Below, piece after piece: positions 55,850-62,682 of a stretch of DNA of 62,682 bases. Each line of letters begins with the position of its first letter. Within the stretch, counting starts at the first letter, position 1. The DNA is from Clostridiales bacterium. GTDB taxonomy: Bacteria > Bacillota > Clostridia > Lachnospirales > Lachnospiraceae. The DNA is taken from contig JAAYJU010000080.1 in assembly GCA_012522735.1 (NCBI GenBank), forward strand, positions 1-62,682, given 5' to 3'. The position numbers and the translations under genes were made by a program. The notes below the pieces were generated by a model that was not told the origin of the DNA, ran no database searches, and saw only the letters and a list, made by a program, of their open reading frames with translations.

Positions 55850-55896
55850 TGTCGTAATTGGAAAAAATTTAATAAAAATTTTCCAAATACGACATG
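55848..55896. promoter_or_regulatory. Long palindrome between peptide gene and EAL gene
   Basis: CATGTCGTAATTGGAAAA (55848-55865) and TTTTCCAAATACGACATG (55879-55896) are 18-bp arms with one mismatch. The palindrome abuts the weak peptide promoter, as an activator site would. On the plus strand it is followed by GTTTTTTATTTTTT, so it may instead, or as well, be a terminator. Confidence 0.6.
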
Positions 55897-55975
55897 GTTT
55901 TTTATTTTTTGATGGTTTATGATGTAATTGTCAGAACAGCAGCAAGGCAACATAATAGACAGCGCATAAGTAGGA

Positions 55976-56845
55976 ATGCATATGATGAAGGAAAATCAAA
56001 AATACTATGACTCAAGTAAGGATTTATTGGTTTCAAAGATATGCAGCTTTAAAAATCAAATAGTGCAGAACATAGGACAGAACAAAATGGTAGGCAGAAT
56101 TCAAATGGGAATTACTAGGGACGAGTTCACCTTGTTTTATCAGCCTGAATATGACCTAAACACCAAGAAGATAATTGGTGTAGAGGCGTTAATAAGATGG
56201 ATTTCTCCTGGGAAAGGTATAATACCTCCTGATGCCTTTATACCTCTGGCAGAAAAAACCGATTTAATATACGAGCTAGAGCGTATGGTTATTTGCAAAG
56301 CGCTAGAACAAAAGCAAATATGGGAGCAGGAGGGTCTTGGGCATATCGTGCTTTCGATCAACCTATCCAGCAAATCGATAGAAAGTGAAGATGATTTTAG
56401 GATTATTGAGGAAATTATCTCATCATATAAGGTAGATTATAATACGGTTATATTTGAAATTACAGAATCAGTGGTTATTACTAATATTTCTATGGCAATG
56501 GAGCGGCTAAACAGACTTAAGAAGCATGGTATAAGGCTAGCTCTGGACGATTTTGGTACCGGATACTCCTCCTTGGTACATCTGGTGAAATTGCCTATTG
56601 ATATTATAAAGATAGATAGAAGCTTTATTAGGTCAATTCCTCATAGTAACGAAGAAACATCAATTACAAAGAACATACTTACCATGGCTCATGATCTGAA
56701 CTTTAAGGTTGTGGCTGAAGGAATTGAGACTAATGCACAGTTGGAGTATTTAAAGCAAAACTCCTGTGAAGGAGGCCAAGGCTTCCTCTTATGTGTCCCG
56801 CTACCCTCAGAGCAAGTCGCTCAGGTGATAAAAGGAAAGATGTAG
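55976..56845 (+). CDS. EAL domain cyclic-di-GMP phosphodiesterase
   Basis: The 289-residue protein is a stand-alone EAL domain that degrades cyclic di-GMP. The signature EAL is at 70-72 (GVEALIRW). Metal and catalytic residues are seen in LSINLSS, FEITES, LDDFGTGYSSL, IIKIDRSFI and VVAEGIET. The end QGFLLCVPLP replaces the usual QGYYFSKP. There is no GGDEF domain or membrane segment. It lies 80 nt past the palindrome of the peptide module, so it may be under its control. The start is one of three nearby ATG codons (55976, 55982, 55985), with a weak site. Confidence 0.9.
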   Translation: MHMMKENQKYYDSSKDLLVSKICSFKNQIVQNIGQNKMVGRIQMGITRDEFTLFYQPEYDLNTKKIIGVEALIRWISPGKGIIPPDAFIPLAEKTDLIYELERMVICKALEQKQIWEQEGLGHIVLSINLSSKSIESEDDFRIIEEIISSYKVDYNTVIFEITESVVITNISMAMERLNRLKKHGIRLALDDFGTGYSSLVHLVKLPIDIIKIDRSFIRSIPHSNEETSITKNILTMAHDLNFKVVAEGIETNAQLEYLKQNSCEGGQGFLLCVPLPSEQVAQVIKGKM

Positions 56846-56915
56846 TAAAGCGGGCACTGATTAAATTGTCAGTTTCTTATGCATTGCCAGTTATTGGCAA
56901 CGGGTATATGGGGAT

Positions 56916-56949
56916 AATGAAAGACGCATCATACGATGGGTCTTTCATT
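56916..56949 (+). terminator. Hairpin after the EAL gene
   Basis: AATGAAAGAC and GTCTTTCATT form a 10-bp stem, with GCATC/GATG pairing further in, followed by TTGAAC. It is a possible terminator with a short T tract. Confidence 0.55.
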
Positions 56950-56981
56950 TGAACTTAAAAGTGGTAGCTACTACCAAATAA

Positions 56982-57009
56982 AAAAATCCATCGTCAACGA
57001 TGGATTTTT
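56982..57009 (-). terminator. Terminator of the tRNA genes
   Basis: AAAAATCCATCGT and ACGATGGATTTTT form a 13-bp stem ending, on the minus strand, in a T run. It lies just past tRNA-Val. Confidence 0.85.
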
Positions 57010-57013
57010 AAAG

Positions 57014-57087
57014 TGGAGTCAAAGGGATTCGAACCCATGACCTTTCGCACGTCAAGCGAACGCTCGTCCCAGCTGAGCTATGACTCC
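57014..57087 (-). tRNA. tRNA-Val (GAC)
   Basis: The 74-nt tRNA has acceptor GGAGTCA/TGACTCC, D loop AGCTCAGCTGGGA, anticodon stem TTCGC/GCGAA with loop TTGACGT (anticodon GAC), and T arm GGGTTCGAATCCC. CCA is not encoded. It reads GUC and GUU, matching the GUC specifier of the valS T-box in this window. Confidence 0.97.
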
Positions 57088-57091
57088 AATA

Positions 57092-57164
57092 TGGAGCATA
57101 GGGGATTCGAACCCCTGACCCCCACACTGCCAGTGTGGTGCGCTCCCAGCTGCGCTAATGCCCC
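57092..57164 (-). tRNA. tRNA-Ala (GGC)
   Basis: The 73-nt tRNA has acceptor GGGGCAT/ATGCTCC with the G3-U70 wobble that marks alanine tRNAs, anticodon stem CCACA/TGTGG with loop CTGGCAG (anticodon GGC), and T arm GGGGTTCGAATCCCC. CCA is not encoded. It lies 4 nt before tRNA-Val in the same transcript. Confidence 0.97.
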
Positions 57165-57293
57165 AGTAATATAAAGTATAGCAAAACTATTCGAAAAGTC
57201 AATCCATATATTCAGGTAGTTTTTAGGGGGATTTTTAGAGTTTTTAGGGGGTACTTATTTGACCTTGCTTTATATATAAGGGGAAAGCAGTAT

Positions 57294-57488
57294 ATGGCCA
57301 AGCTATTTCCCTTACATAGAGCTGTTTCAGCCGCAAATATGTCTTTTGGAATTTTCGAGCCTAATAAGTATGCACAACTTATAGTGGGTGAGATAATTCT
57401 AGGAGTATGCTTTTACTTAATAGCATTCATGATGTTAAAGATTATGGAAAAGATGGCCATAAAAAAAGCGAGCTTGGAAATGTTTTGA
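57294..57488 (+). pseudogene. Probable C-terminal remnant of an ABC-2 permease
   Basis: A 64-residue frame ends with one hydrophobic segment and a charged tail (IVGEIILGVCFYLIAFMMLKIMEKMAIKKASLEMF), like the ends of ABC-2 permeases. A ribosome binding site AAGGGG is present, so expression is possible. The missing N-terminal two thirds suggest a decayed gene near the tRNA cluster. It could also be a genuine small membrane protein. Confidence 0.45.
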
Positions 57489-57645
57489 CTATTGTGGGAA
57501 AGATTTCTGATTCTTAAGTTTTCTTTAAATCTTTTATTACTACTTCAAATTTCGAGAATATGTGATAAAATAAGATAGCAATTTATCGGTAAAAGACATT
57601 TGAAGCTATCTAGATAGTGACATATTAGAAGAAGAGGGGATTATA

Positions 57646-58788
57646 ATGAAGGATAAGTACACAGAGGAACTGTTAAAACAACAGGTTCTTGATATAATGG
57701 AGGAGGATAAGAACCCTCAGAAAAAAAAGCCTAAAAAGGGTAAGAAGAAAAAGCATAGGTTTCTTAAAGGTATGGGAATAGCTCTTCTGGTAATGCTAGC
57801 CCTGCTTTTGTTTTTTGTGGGAACTAAGCCTGGAAGAACCTTGCTTTATAAAGTAGCAAGCAAATTCGTATATAATAATGTGCAGCATAATTTACCTGGA
57901 GATAATGATGACAAACAGGCCAAGGGAAAAAGAAAGCCTTCTGATGATGTAGTTAGTGAGGATTATGTATACAATTATCTTATATTTGGTATTGAAGAAA
58001 TCGGTGGTGCAAGAAATACAGATGCCATGCTGATAGGCTCTATCAATACAAAGGACGGCAAGCTGAAGCTGACCTCGTTGCTACGAGATTCCTATGTGGA
58101 TATTCCCGGATATAAGGCCAATAAGTTAAACTCTGCCTATTCAAGAGGCGGTGTTAAGCTATTAATTGAAACTATAGAGAAAAATTATAAGATACACATA
58201 GACGGATATGCTTCGGTAAATTTCGATGCCTTTGAGAAAATAGTGGATCTACTGGGCGGCGTAGAGATAGAGCTTGGTAAAGAGGAAGCAAATTACCTTA
58301 ACAGGACAAATTATATATCAAAAAAGTCCAATAGAAATGTAGTGCCTGGGCTTAATAAGATGAATGGTAATCAGGTTATGGGATATGTAAGAGTTAGAAA
58401 GGTTAAGACGTTAGGAAGCGCTAATTTTGACTATGGTCGTGTAGTACGTCAGCAAAGAGCCCTAGCTGCTATGTTTGACAGCCTGATGTCCAGGGGAAAT
58501 ATCCTTAAGATAATTCCTATCAGTACACAGGCTTTAAGCTATTTAACGACAGACTTAGAACAAAAGCAGATTGAGAAAATGATGGAAGCTGTAATTGAAA
58601 ACAAGATGACCAAATTGGAAACCTTCAGAGTTCCTGTGGATGGTGCATTCGAGGCACCAAAAAAGTATAATGGTATCGGTTATCCCATAGTTCTTGATTG
58701 GGAGACTAATAGGCTAGAGCTATACAAGTTCATCTTCGGATATACCCAGGAGGAGGCCGTAGAGGCACTAGCGAAAGTTAATAAATAA
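57646..58788 (+). CDS. LytR-CpsA-Psr family cell-wall protein
   Basis: The LCP family attaches teichoic acids or polysaccharides to peptidoglycan. The 380-residue protein has a Lys-rich cytoplasmic start (about residues 20-40), one membrane helix (MGIALLVMLALLLFFVGT, about 43-60), and the extracellular LCP domain with NTDAMLIGSINTKDGKLKLTSLLRDSYVDIPGY, NKLNSAYSRGG and GYVRVRKVKTLGSANFDYGRVVRQQRAL. The conserved Asp and Arg residues are present. AAGAGGGG lies upstream. It is followed by a hairpin and an ABC exporter pair. Confidence 0.95.
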   Translation: MKDKYTEELLKQQVLDIMEEDKNPQKKKPKKGKKKKHRFLKGMGIALLVMLALLLFFVGTKPGRTLLYKVASKFVYNNVQHNLPGDNDDKQAKGKRKPSDDVVSEDYVYNYLIFGIEEIGGARNTDAMLIGSINTKDGKLKLTSLLRDSYVDIPGYKANKLNSAYSRGGVKLLIETIEKNYKIHIDGYASVNFDAFEKIVDLLGGVEIELGKEEANYLNRTNYISKKSNRNVVPGLNKMNGNQVMGYVRVRKVKTLGSANFDYGRVVRQQRALAAMFDSLMSRGNILKIIPISTQALSYLTTDLEQKQIEKMMEAVIENKMTKLETFRVPVDGAFEAPKKYNGIGYPIVLDWETNRLELYKFIFGYTQEEAVEALAKVNK

Positions 58789-58796
58789 TATATATT

Positions 58797-58830
58797 GGGA
58801 CTGTCTCTTGATTTATACTGAGATAGTCCC
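58797..58830 (+). terminator. Hairpin after the LCP gene
   Basis: GGGACTGTCTC and GAGATAGTCCC pair with one mismatch. There is no T run on the plus strand. Confidence 0.6.
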
Positions 58831-58907
58831 AAAATATATACTTCCTTTATTTGGTGCTTACTGGTATAATAATCAAATATAATATAAGTTAGGTGTGGGG
58901 GATAAAA

Positions 58908-60710
58908 ATGGAGCAAAGTAAGAAAAATAAGAAAAGTATTATACTACGAATGCTTGATAATGCCAGAGCTAATGATAAGAGCGTTTTTGTTGGCTGTGCT
59001 ATCTTTACCTTAGCAGCGCTTATTGTACCACTTTTTTCAATAGCTATGCCAAAGGTTTTAATTGACTATCTGATGGGACCGGCTCCTGAACTTTGGGGAA
59101 TTATTAGGATAGTGGCCTTGTTTTTTCTAGGAGGATCAATATTTAGTTTCTTAGAGGAGTGGTTGGTTTACTTTTTTTATCCTAAGATTACAGCACTTAG
59201 GATAGATTATGTGAGAGATCAGGCGGTCAAGCTTCTTACCATGGACTATAAATATATGGAATCTGCAAAGTTCTTTGAAGAAAGGTCCATGGCATTTGAA
59301 TCTACATCGAGTAATAATAACGGAATTGAAATGATTTATCATAAGCTGTTTCAACTACCTCAGCTGCTTCTTCTTATTCTTTTGCTTTCTATTTTTATAG
59401 GACTAGCAAGTCCAATCATTTTGATAGCAATAGTAGTCAATATAGCAGTTAGCTCCTGGGTATCTGTAGCAATCAACAAGTATGAATATAGTAAGAAGGA
59501 AGAGCTTTCAAAGCATAAACGCAGGGTTGATTATTATGGTAAGACCGCCAAGGATTTCACTTATGGTAAGGATGTACGACTATATGATTTGAAGGAGCGG
59601 ATTCTTGATAATTTTAAGCTAGAGATAAAGGCCTATGTGGATGTATTCAAGTTAATTAAGAATAGAGAGTTTTGTTTGGGATTTATAAGCCTTATAACAC
59701 TTTTGATATCTGATATAGCAACATACGGTATCCTTACATATTTGACTGTGAAGGGAATGCCCATCGCTGACTTTTCAATGTATATAATTGCGACCTCTAC
59801 ATTATCACAGAAGATGACCTCTCTTTCAGAGCATATTACATATATCATGAGAGAGAAAATGTATGTCCGTGATCTATTTAAGTTCCTAGATGAAGACTTA
59901 GGAGAGACTGGGGGAGAGAGGTTAGCATTACCTAAGGAGTGTCCCCTTGAGATAGAATTTGACCATGTTAGCTTTAAATACCCTGACACTGATATGAACA
60001 TCTATGAAGACTTCTCCTTGAAGATTCCTGCTGGGCAAAAGCTTGCTCTTGTGGGAATTAACGGAGCAGGTAAGACCACATTTGTAAAGCTTCTAACCGG
60101 CCTGTTTACTCCGGATTCAGGCAGGATACTGATTAATGGATATGATATTAGTGAATATAAAAAATCCGAACTATTTAAGATGTTTGGTGTGGTCTATCAA
60201 GAGATTAATATATTGGCATACTCCATAGCAGAGAATATAGCCTGCTCTGCTGAGAATATAGATTATGATAAGGTTGATAGAGTTCTTAAGCAGGTTGGGC
60301 TCTATGATAAGGTTTATAGCCTTGAAAAGGGTGTAAATACCATGATGCTAAAGATTATTGATGAGGAGGGTACGGTATTTTCAGGCGGTGAAAGCCAGAA
60401 GCTTGCTATTGCCAGAGCCTTATATAAGGGCGGTAATTGTGTCATAATGGACGAGCCCACAGCGGCACTTGATGCTTTGGCTGAGGCGGAGATTTATTCG
60501 GAATTTGATACTCTAGTAGAGGGAAAAACAGCAATCTACATATCCCACAGACTGGCATCCACAAAGTTTTGTGACATGATAGCACTTATCGACGGAAGTG
60601 GTCTTAAGGAATATGGTACCCATGATGATTTAATGAAGCAGGGCGGTGAATATCATAAGATGTTTGTTATCCAAGGCAAATATTATCAGGAGGGTGGTGA
60701 TGTGGCATGA
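58908..60710 (+). CDS. ABC exporter half (first of a pair)
   Basis: The 600-residue half-transporter has six membrane helices in the first 300 residues and an ATPase domain. Walker A is GINGAGKTTF, signature FSGGESQKLA, Walker B NCVIMDEPTAALD with catalytic Glu, H-loop ISHRLAS. A frame is open from 58893, but GGGGGAT and ATG 58908 are the better start. Its stop overlaps the next gene by 4 nt (ATGA), so the pair forms a heterodimer. Peptide or lipid export is possible; nothing nearby shows the cargo. Confidence 0.93.
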   Translation: MEQSKKNKKSIILRMLDNARANDKSVFVGCAIFTLAALIVPLFSIAMPKVLIDYLMGPAPELWGIIRIVALFFLGGSIFSFLEEWLVYFFYPKITALRIDYVRDQAVKLLTMDYKYMESAKFFEERSMAFESTSSNNNGIEMIYHKLFQLPQLLLLILLLSIFIGLASPIILIAIVVNIAVSSWVSVAINKYEYSKKEELSKHKRRVDYYGKTAKDFTYGKDVRLYDLKERILDNFKLEIKAYVDVFKLIKNREFCLGFISLITLLISDIATYGILTYLTVKGMPIADFSMYIIATSTLSQKMTSLSEHITYIMREKMYVRDLFKFLDEDLGETGGERLALPKECPLEIEFDHVSFKYPDTDMNIYEDFSLKIPAGQKLALVGINGAGKTTFVKLLTGLFTPDSGRILINGYDISEYKKSELFKMFGVVYQEINILAYSIAENIACSAENIDYDKVDRVLKQVGLYDKVYSLEKGVNTMMLKIIDEEGTVFSGGESQKLAIARALYKGGNCVIMDEPTAALDALAEAEIYSEFDTLVEGKTAIYISHRLASTKFCDMIALIDGSGLKEYGTHDDLMKQGGEYHKMFVIQGKYYQEGGDVA

Positions 60711-62491
60711 AGAATTCTAAGAAGGTAAAGATGGTAATGAGTCTGGTCTGGAGTATTTCTCCCCTATATTTCTTTATGCTTATATTTAACTCTTTGATTT
60801 TTTCAGGGCAGATTCTTGGGAATGTTATTCTACCTAAGTTTCTAATCGATGAGCTTACCGGAGGAATGAGACAAGACAAGCTAATACTTTGGGTCGGGGC
60901 AATCGTAGCAAATAATCTTATATTCACATTCCTAAAGAAGACCTCAAAGAGGCTTCTTGATGTAAAGGAAAAGGAGGTCTACTGGCAGATTGAACGGGCC
61001 TTTGCAAGAAAGGTTATGTCTGTGGAATATTGGAACTTAGAGGACCCCCATTATCTTGACTTGAAGGAACGGGCAAGCTTTGCCATGCAAAACCAGAGTG
61101 CGGTATCAAATCTGATTGTCAATACAATGGAGTTTTTAAATCATACAATTACCGTTATTGGACTTATAGCAGTAATGCTACAGCTTTCCTGGATTCTAGT
61201 CGTGACGCTATTTGTAACTATATTAATAATGCTTATAATTCAAGGCTCCTTTTCCGGCTACCAACAGAAGTTTTTTGGTGAGATACTTCCTATTAACCGT
61301 AAATATGGTTACTACGTGAATTTAGCCTTTGAAAAGGATGGTCATAAGGATTTTCGTCTATTTAATATGAGTAGGATGTTGGGTGACACCATTACATCTT
61401 ATAATATGGAGATAAATCGATGGTTTACATCGTTCTTTAGAAAGATGGGATTGTTCTTAGGGCTATTCCAAATAATTGTAGTATTTCAGACGGTATTTGC
61501 CTATGGCTTTGTAGGAGCTCAGACTCCCCATGGAGGTATAGGTATTGGGGATCTTACCATGTATGTATCCTCGGCTATCAATTTCTCCTCCTCGATTATG
61601 AAGGTTGGGATGGCGATTATTACTATATTCCAGATGCTTGGATACCTTGAGCCCTTTGTGGAGCTTATGAGTGTACCTGATGAAGCGGCAAGGAGAGGAA
61701 GCAAAGTAATAGATTCGGTTTCTTCCATTCGCTTTGAGAATGTGACATTTTCATATCCTAAGACAGATAAGAAGGTACTTGACAATATATCATTTGAGAT
61801 TCATGAGGGTGAAAGTGTAAGTATAGTTGGACTTAACGGTGCCGGAAAGAGTACGGTTGTAAAGCTTATATGCAGATTATATCATCCTGATTCCGGTACC
61901 ATATATATAAATGACACTGATATATTCGAGTATGAGTATACATCATATCTTGCATGTGTAGCTGCAGTATTCCAGGATTATAAATTGTTCAACATCTCCA
62001 TTCAGGAGAATATTACTTGCAGGCCTGTAGGAGAGGATGATGAAAGAGTAGACAAAATACTTGATGAGGTAGAGATTAAGGATAAGATCAAGTCCCTTAC
62101 TAAAGGTGTTAAGACCTTGTTTGGTAAGGAATACGATAGTGAAGGAGTTGAGTTCTCAGGTGGACAGTCCCAAAAGATTGCCATCGCAAGAGCACTTTAT
62201 AAGGATGCCTCCTTGGTAATACTAGATGAGCCCACATCTGCCCTTGATCCCATAGCAGAGGCAGAAATCTATGAGAATTTCAATAGTATGGTGGGAGATA
62301 AGACCGCTATATATATTTCCCATAGAATGTCCTCTTCGGTATTTTGCGATAGAATTCTTGTCCTTAATAATGGTATAATAGAGGCATACGACAATCACAA
62401 GAAGCTTATGGAGAATACAGAAGGCCTTTATTATAAGCTTTTCAACTCACAGGCTGAAAATTATAAGCTTGAAGCAGAGCTTGGCTATTAG
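60707..62491 (+). CDS. ABC exporter half (second of a pair)
   Basis: The 594-residue partner has six membrane helices and an ATPase domain with Walker A GLNGAGKSTV, signature FSGGQSQKIA, Walker B LVILDEPTSALD and H-loop ISHRMSS. Both halves keep a canonical Walker B Glu, unlike the 13.6-17.7-kb exporter pair. Its ATG overlaps the upstream TGA. The two are paralogues and most likely form a heterodimer. Confidence 0.93.
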   Translation: MKNSKKVKMVMSLVWSISPLYFFMLIFNSLIFSGQILGNVILPKFLIDELTGGMRQDKLILWVGAIVANNLIFTFLKKTSKRLLDVKEKEVYWQIERAFARKVMSVEYWNLEDPHYLDLKERASFAMQNQSAVSNLIVNTMEFLNHTITVIGLIAVMLQLSWILVVTLFVTILIMLIIQGSFSGYQQKFFGEILPINRKYGYYVNLAFEKDGHKDFRLFNMSRMLGDTITSYNMEINRWFTSFFRKMGLFLGLFQIIVVFQTVFAYGFVGAQTPHGGIGIGDLTMYVSSAINFSSSIMKVGMAIITIFQMLGYLEPFVELMSVPDEAARRGSKVIDSVSSIRFENVTFSYPKTDKKVLDNISFEIHEGESVSIVGLNGAGKSTVVKLICRLYHPDSGTIYINDTDIFEYEYTSYLACVAAVFQDYKLFNISIQENITCRPVGEDDERVDKILDEVEIKDKIKSLTKGVKTLFGKEYDSEGVEFSGGQSQKIAIARALYKDASLVILDEPTSALDPIAEAEIYENFNSMVGDKTAIYISHRMSSSVFCDRILVLNNGIIEAYDNHKKLMENTEGLYYKLFNSQAENYKLEAELGY

Positions 62492-62514
62492 GTGCAGATT
62501 TGACTAATCATGGT

Positions 62515-62551
62515 AGTGCCTGACACTGAAAAAATATCGGTGCCAGGCACT
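62515..62551 (+). repeat. Inverted GTGCC repeat
   Basis: AGTGCCTG and CAGGCACT form an 8-bp inverted pair 62515-62551. The GGTGCCAGGCAC core matches the repeats at 24819-24890. No transposase of the REP-associated type is seen. The remaining 130 bp to the window end show no gene. Confidence 0.65.
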
Positions 62552-62682
62552 TATGTATGCTTGAGTTTCCGTAAATTGCACTTTGAAAACGAATAAACCT
62601 AACTAAAATGCCTGTGTGCTGCTTTTTGTAAGATTTATATGAGCAGTTTTTGAAGTAGAGGCACTTTAATAAGCCCCGCTGA

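Noticed and set aside
55848-55910. Palindrome as a plain terminator only
   Set aside because: A T run follows on the plus strand, but the position at the -35 region of the peptide gene makes an operator role equally likely, so both are stated.

Overview
The window is AT-rich, with dense genes, strong GGAGG-type ribosome binding sites and frequent TTG or GTG starts. The mix of genes suggests an anaerobic, saccharolytic Firmicute of the Clostridia, most likely a Lachnospiraceae plant-fibre fermenter. The evidence is a T-box valS, a large one-chain PurL, intracellular GH8/GH94/GH43 enzymes, a rhamnose pathway, methylglyoxal synthase and a DUF5717/DUF5716-type locus. The taxonomic call is inference from gene content only.

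Layout. 1-127: 3' end of a group II intron (domains V and VI). 207-1993: methyltransferase and Hsp33. 2307-5939: a two-gene saccharide unit (GH8 exo-oligoxylanase, GH94 phosphorylase). 6139-7548: purF, then a 200-bp nested palindrome. 7782-10210 (minus): ABC-2 exporter and its TetR regulator, with two clear operators. 10389-13485: LysR regulator, dUTPase and a sodium/solute symporter. 13644-18851 (minus): heterodimeric ABC exporter and a PLP aminotransferase.

19065-26872 holds an uncharacterised operon: a 1182-aa protein with Ig/ASH-like and helical-repeat parts, an Hsp70/actin-fold protein, a helical-repeat protein and a membrane coiled-coil protein. A coiled-coil protein made of expanding 21- and 42-bp repeats follows. 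26890-29982: T-box-controlled valS. 30194-36527: SDR dehydrogenase, mgsA, a LysR regulator and a PurL whose glutaminase domain lacks its catalytic cysteine. 36651-39835 (minus): a gene remnant, GH43, and a minimal end-joining pair (ligase plus Ku). 40027-43646: zinc-ribbon membrane protein, M42 peptidase and a GntR/ABC/ABC-2 module with an operator over its promoter. 43723-49627: Pro/Gly-rich protein, two PAS-AraC paralogues and a large secreted protein. 49841-53551: rhaB-rhaA-rhaD.

53690-55727 is the strongest candidate for a new system. Two overlapping HTH-TPR regulators of the RRNPP kind face a convergent 51-codon gene for an exported peptide precursor. Behind that gene lie a weak promoter and a long palindrome. 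This looks like an undescribed peptide quorum-sensing module. Next come an EAL phosphodiesterase, tRNA-Val(GAC) and tRNA-Ala(GGC), a permease remnant, an LCP-family cell-wall protein and a pair of ABC exporters. The window ends in a GTGCC-type repeat also found inside the 24.8-kb operon.
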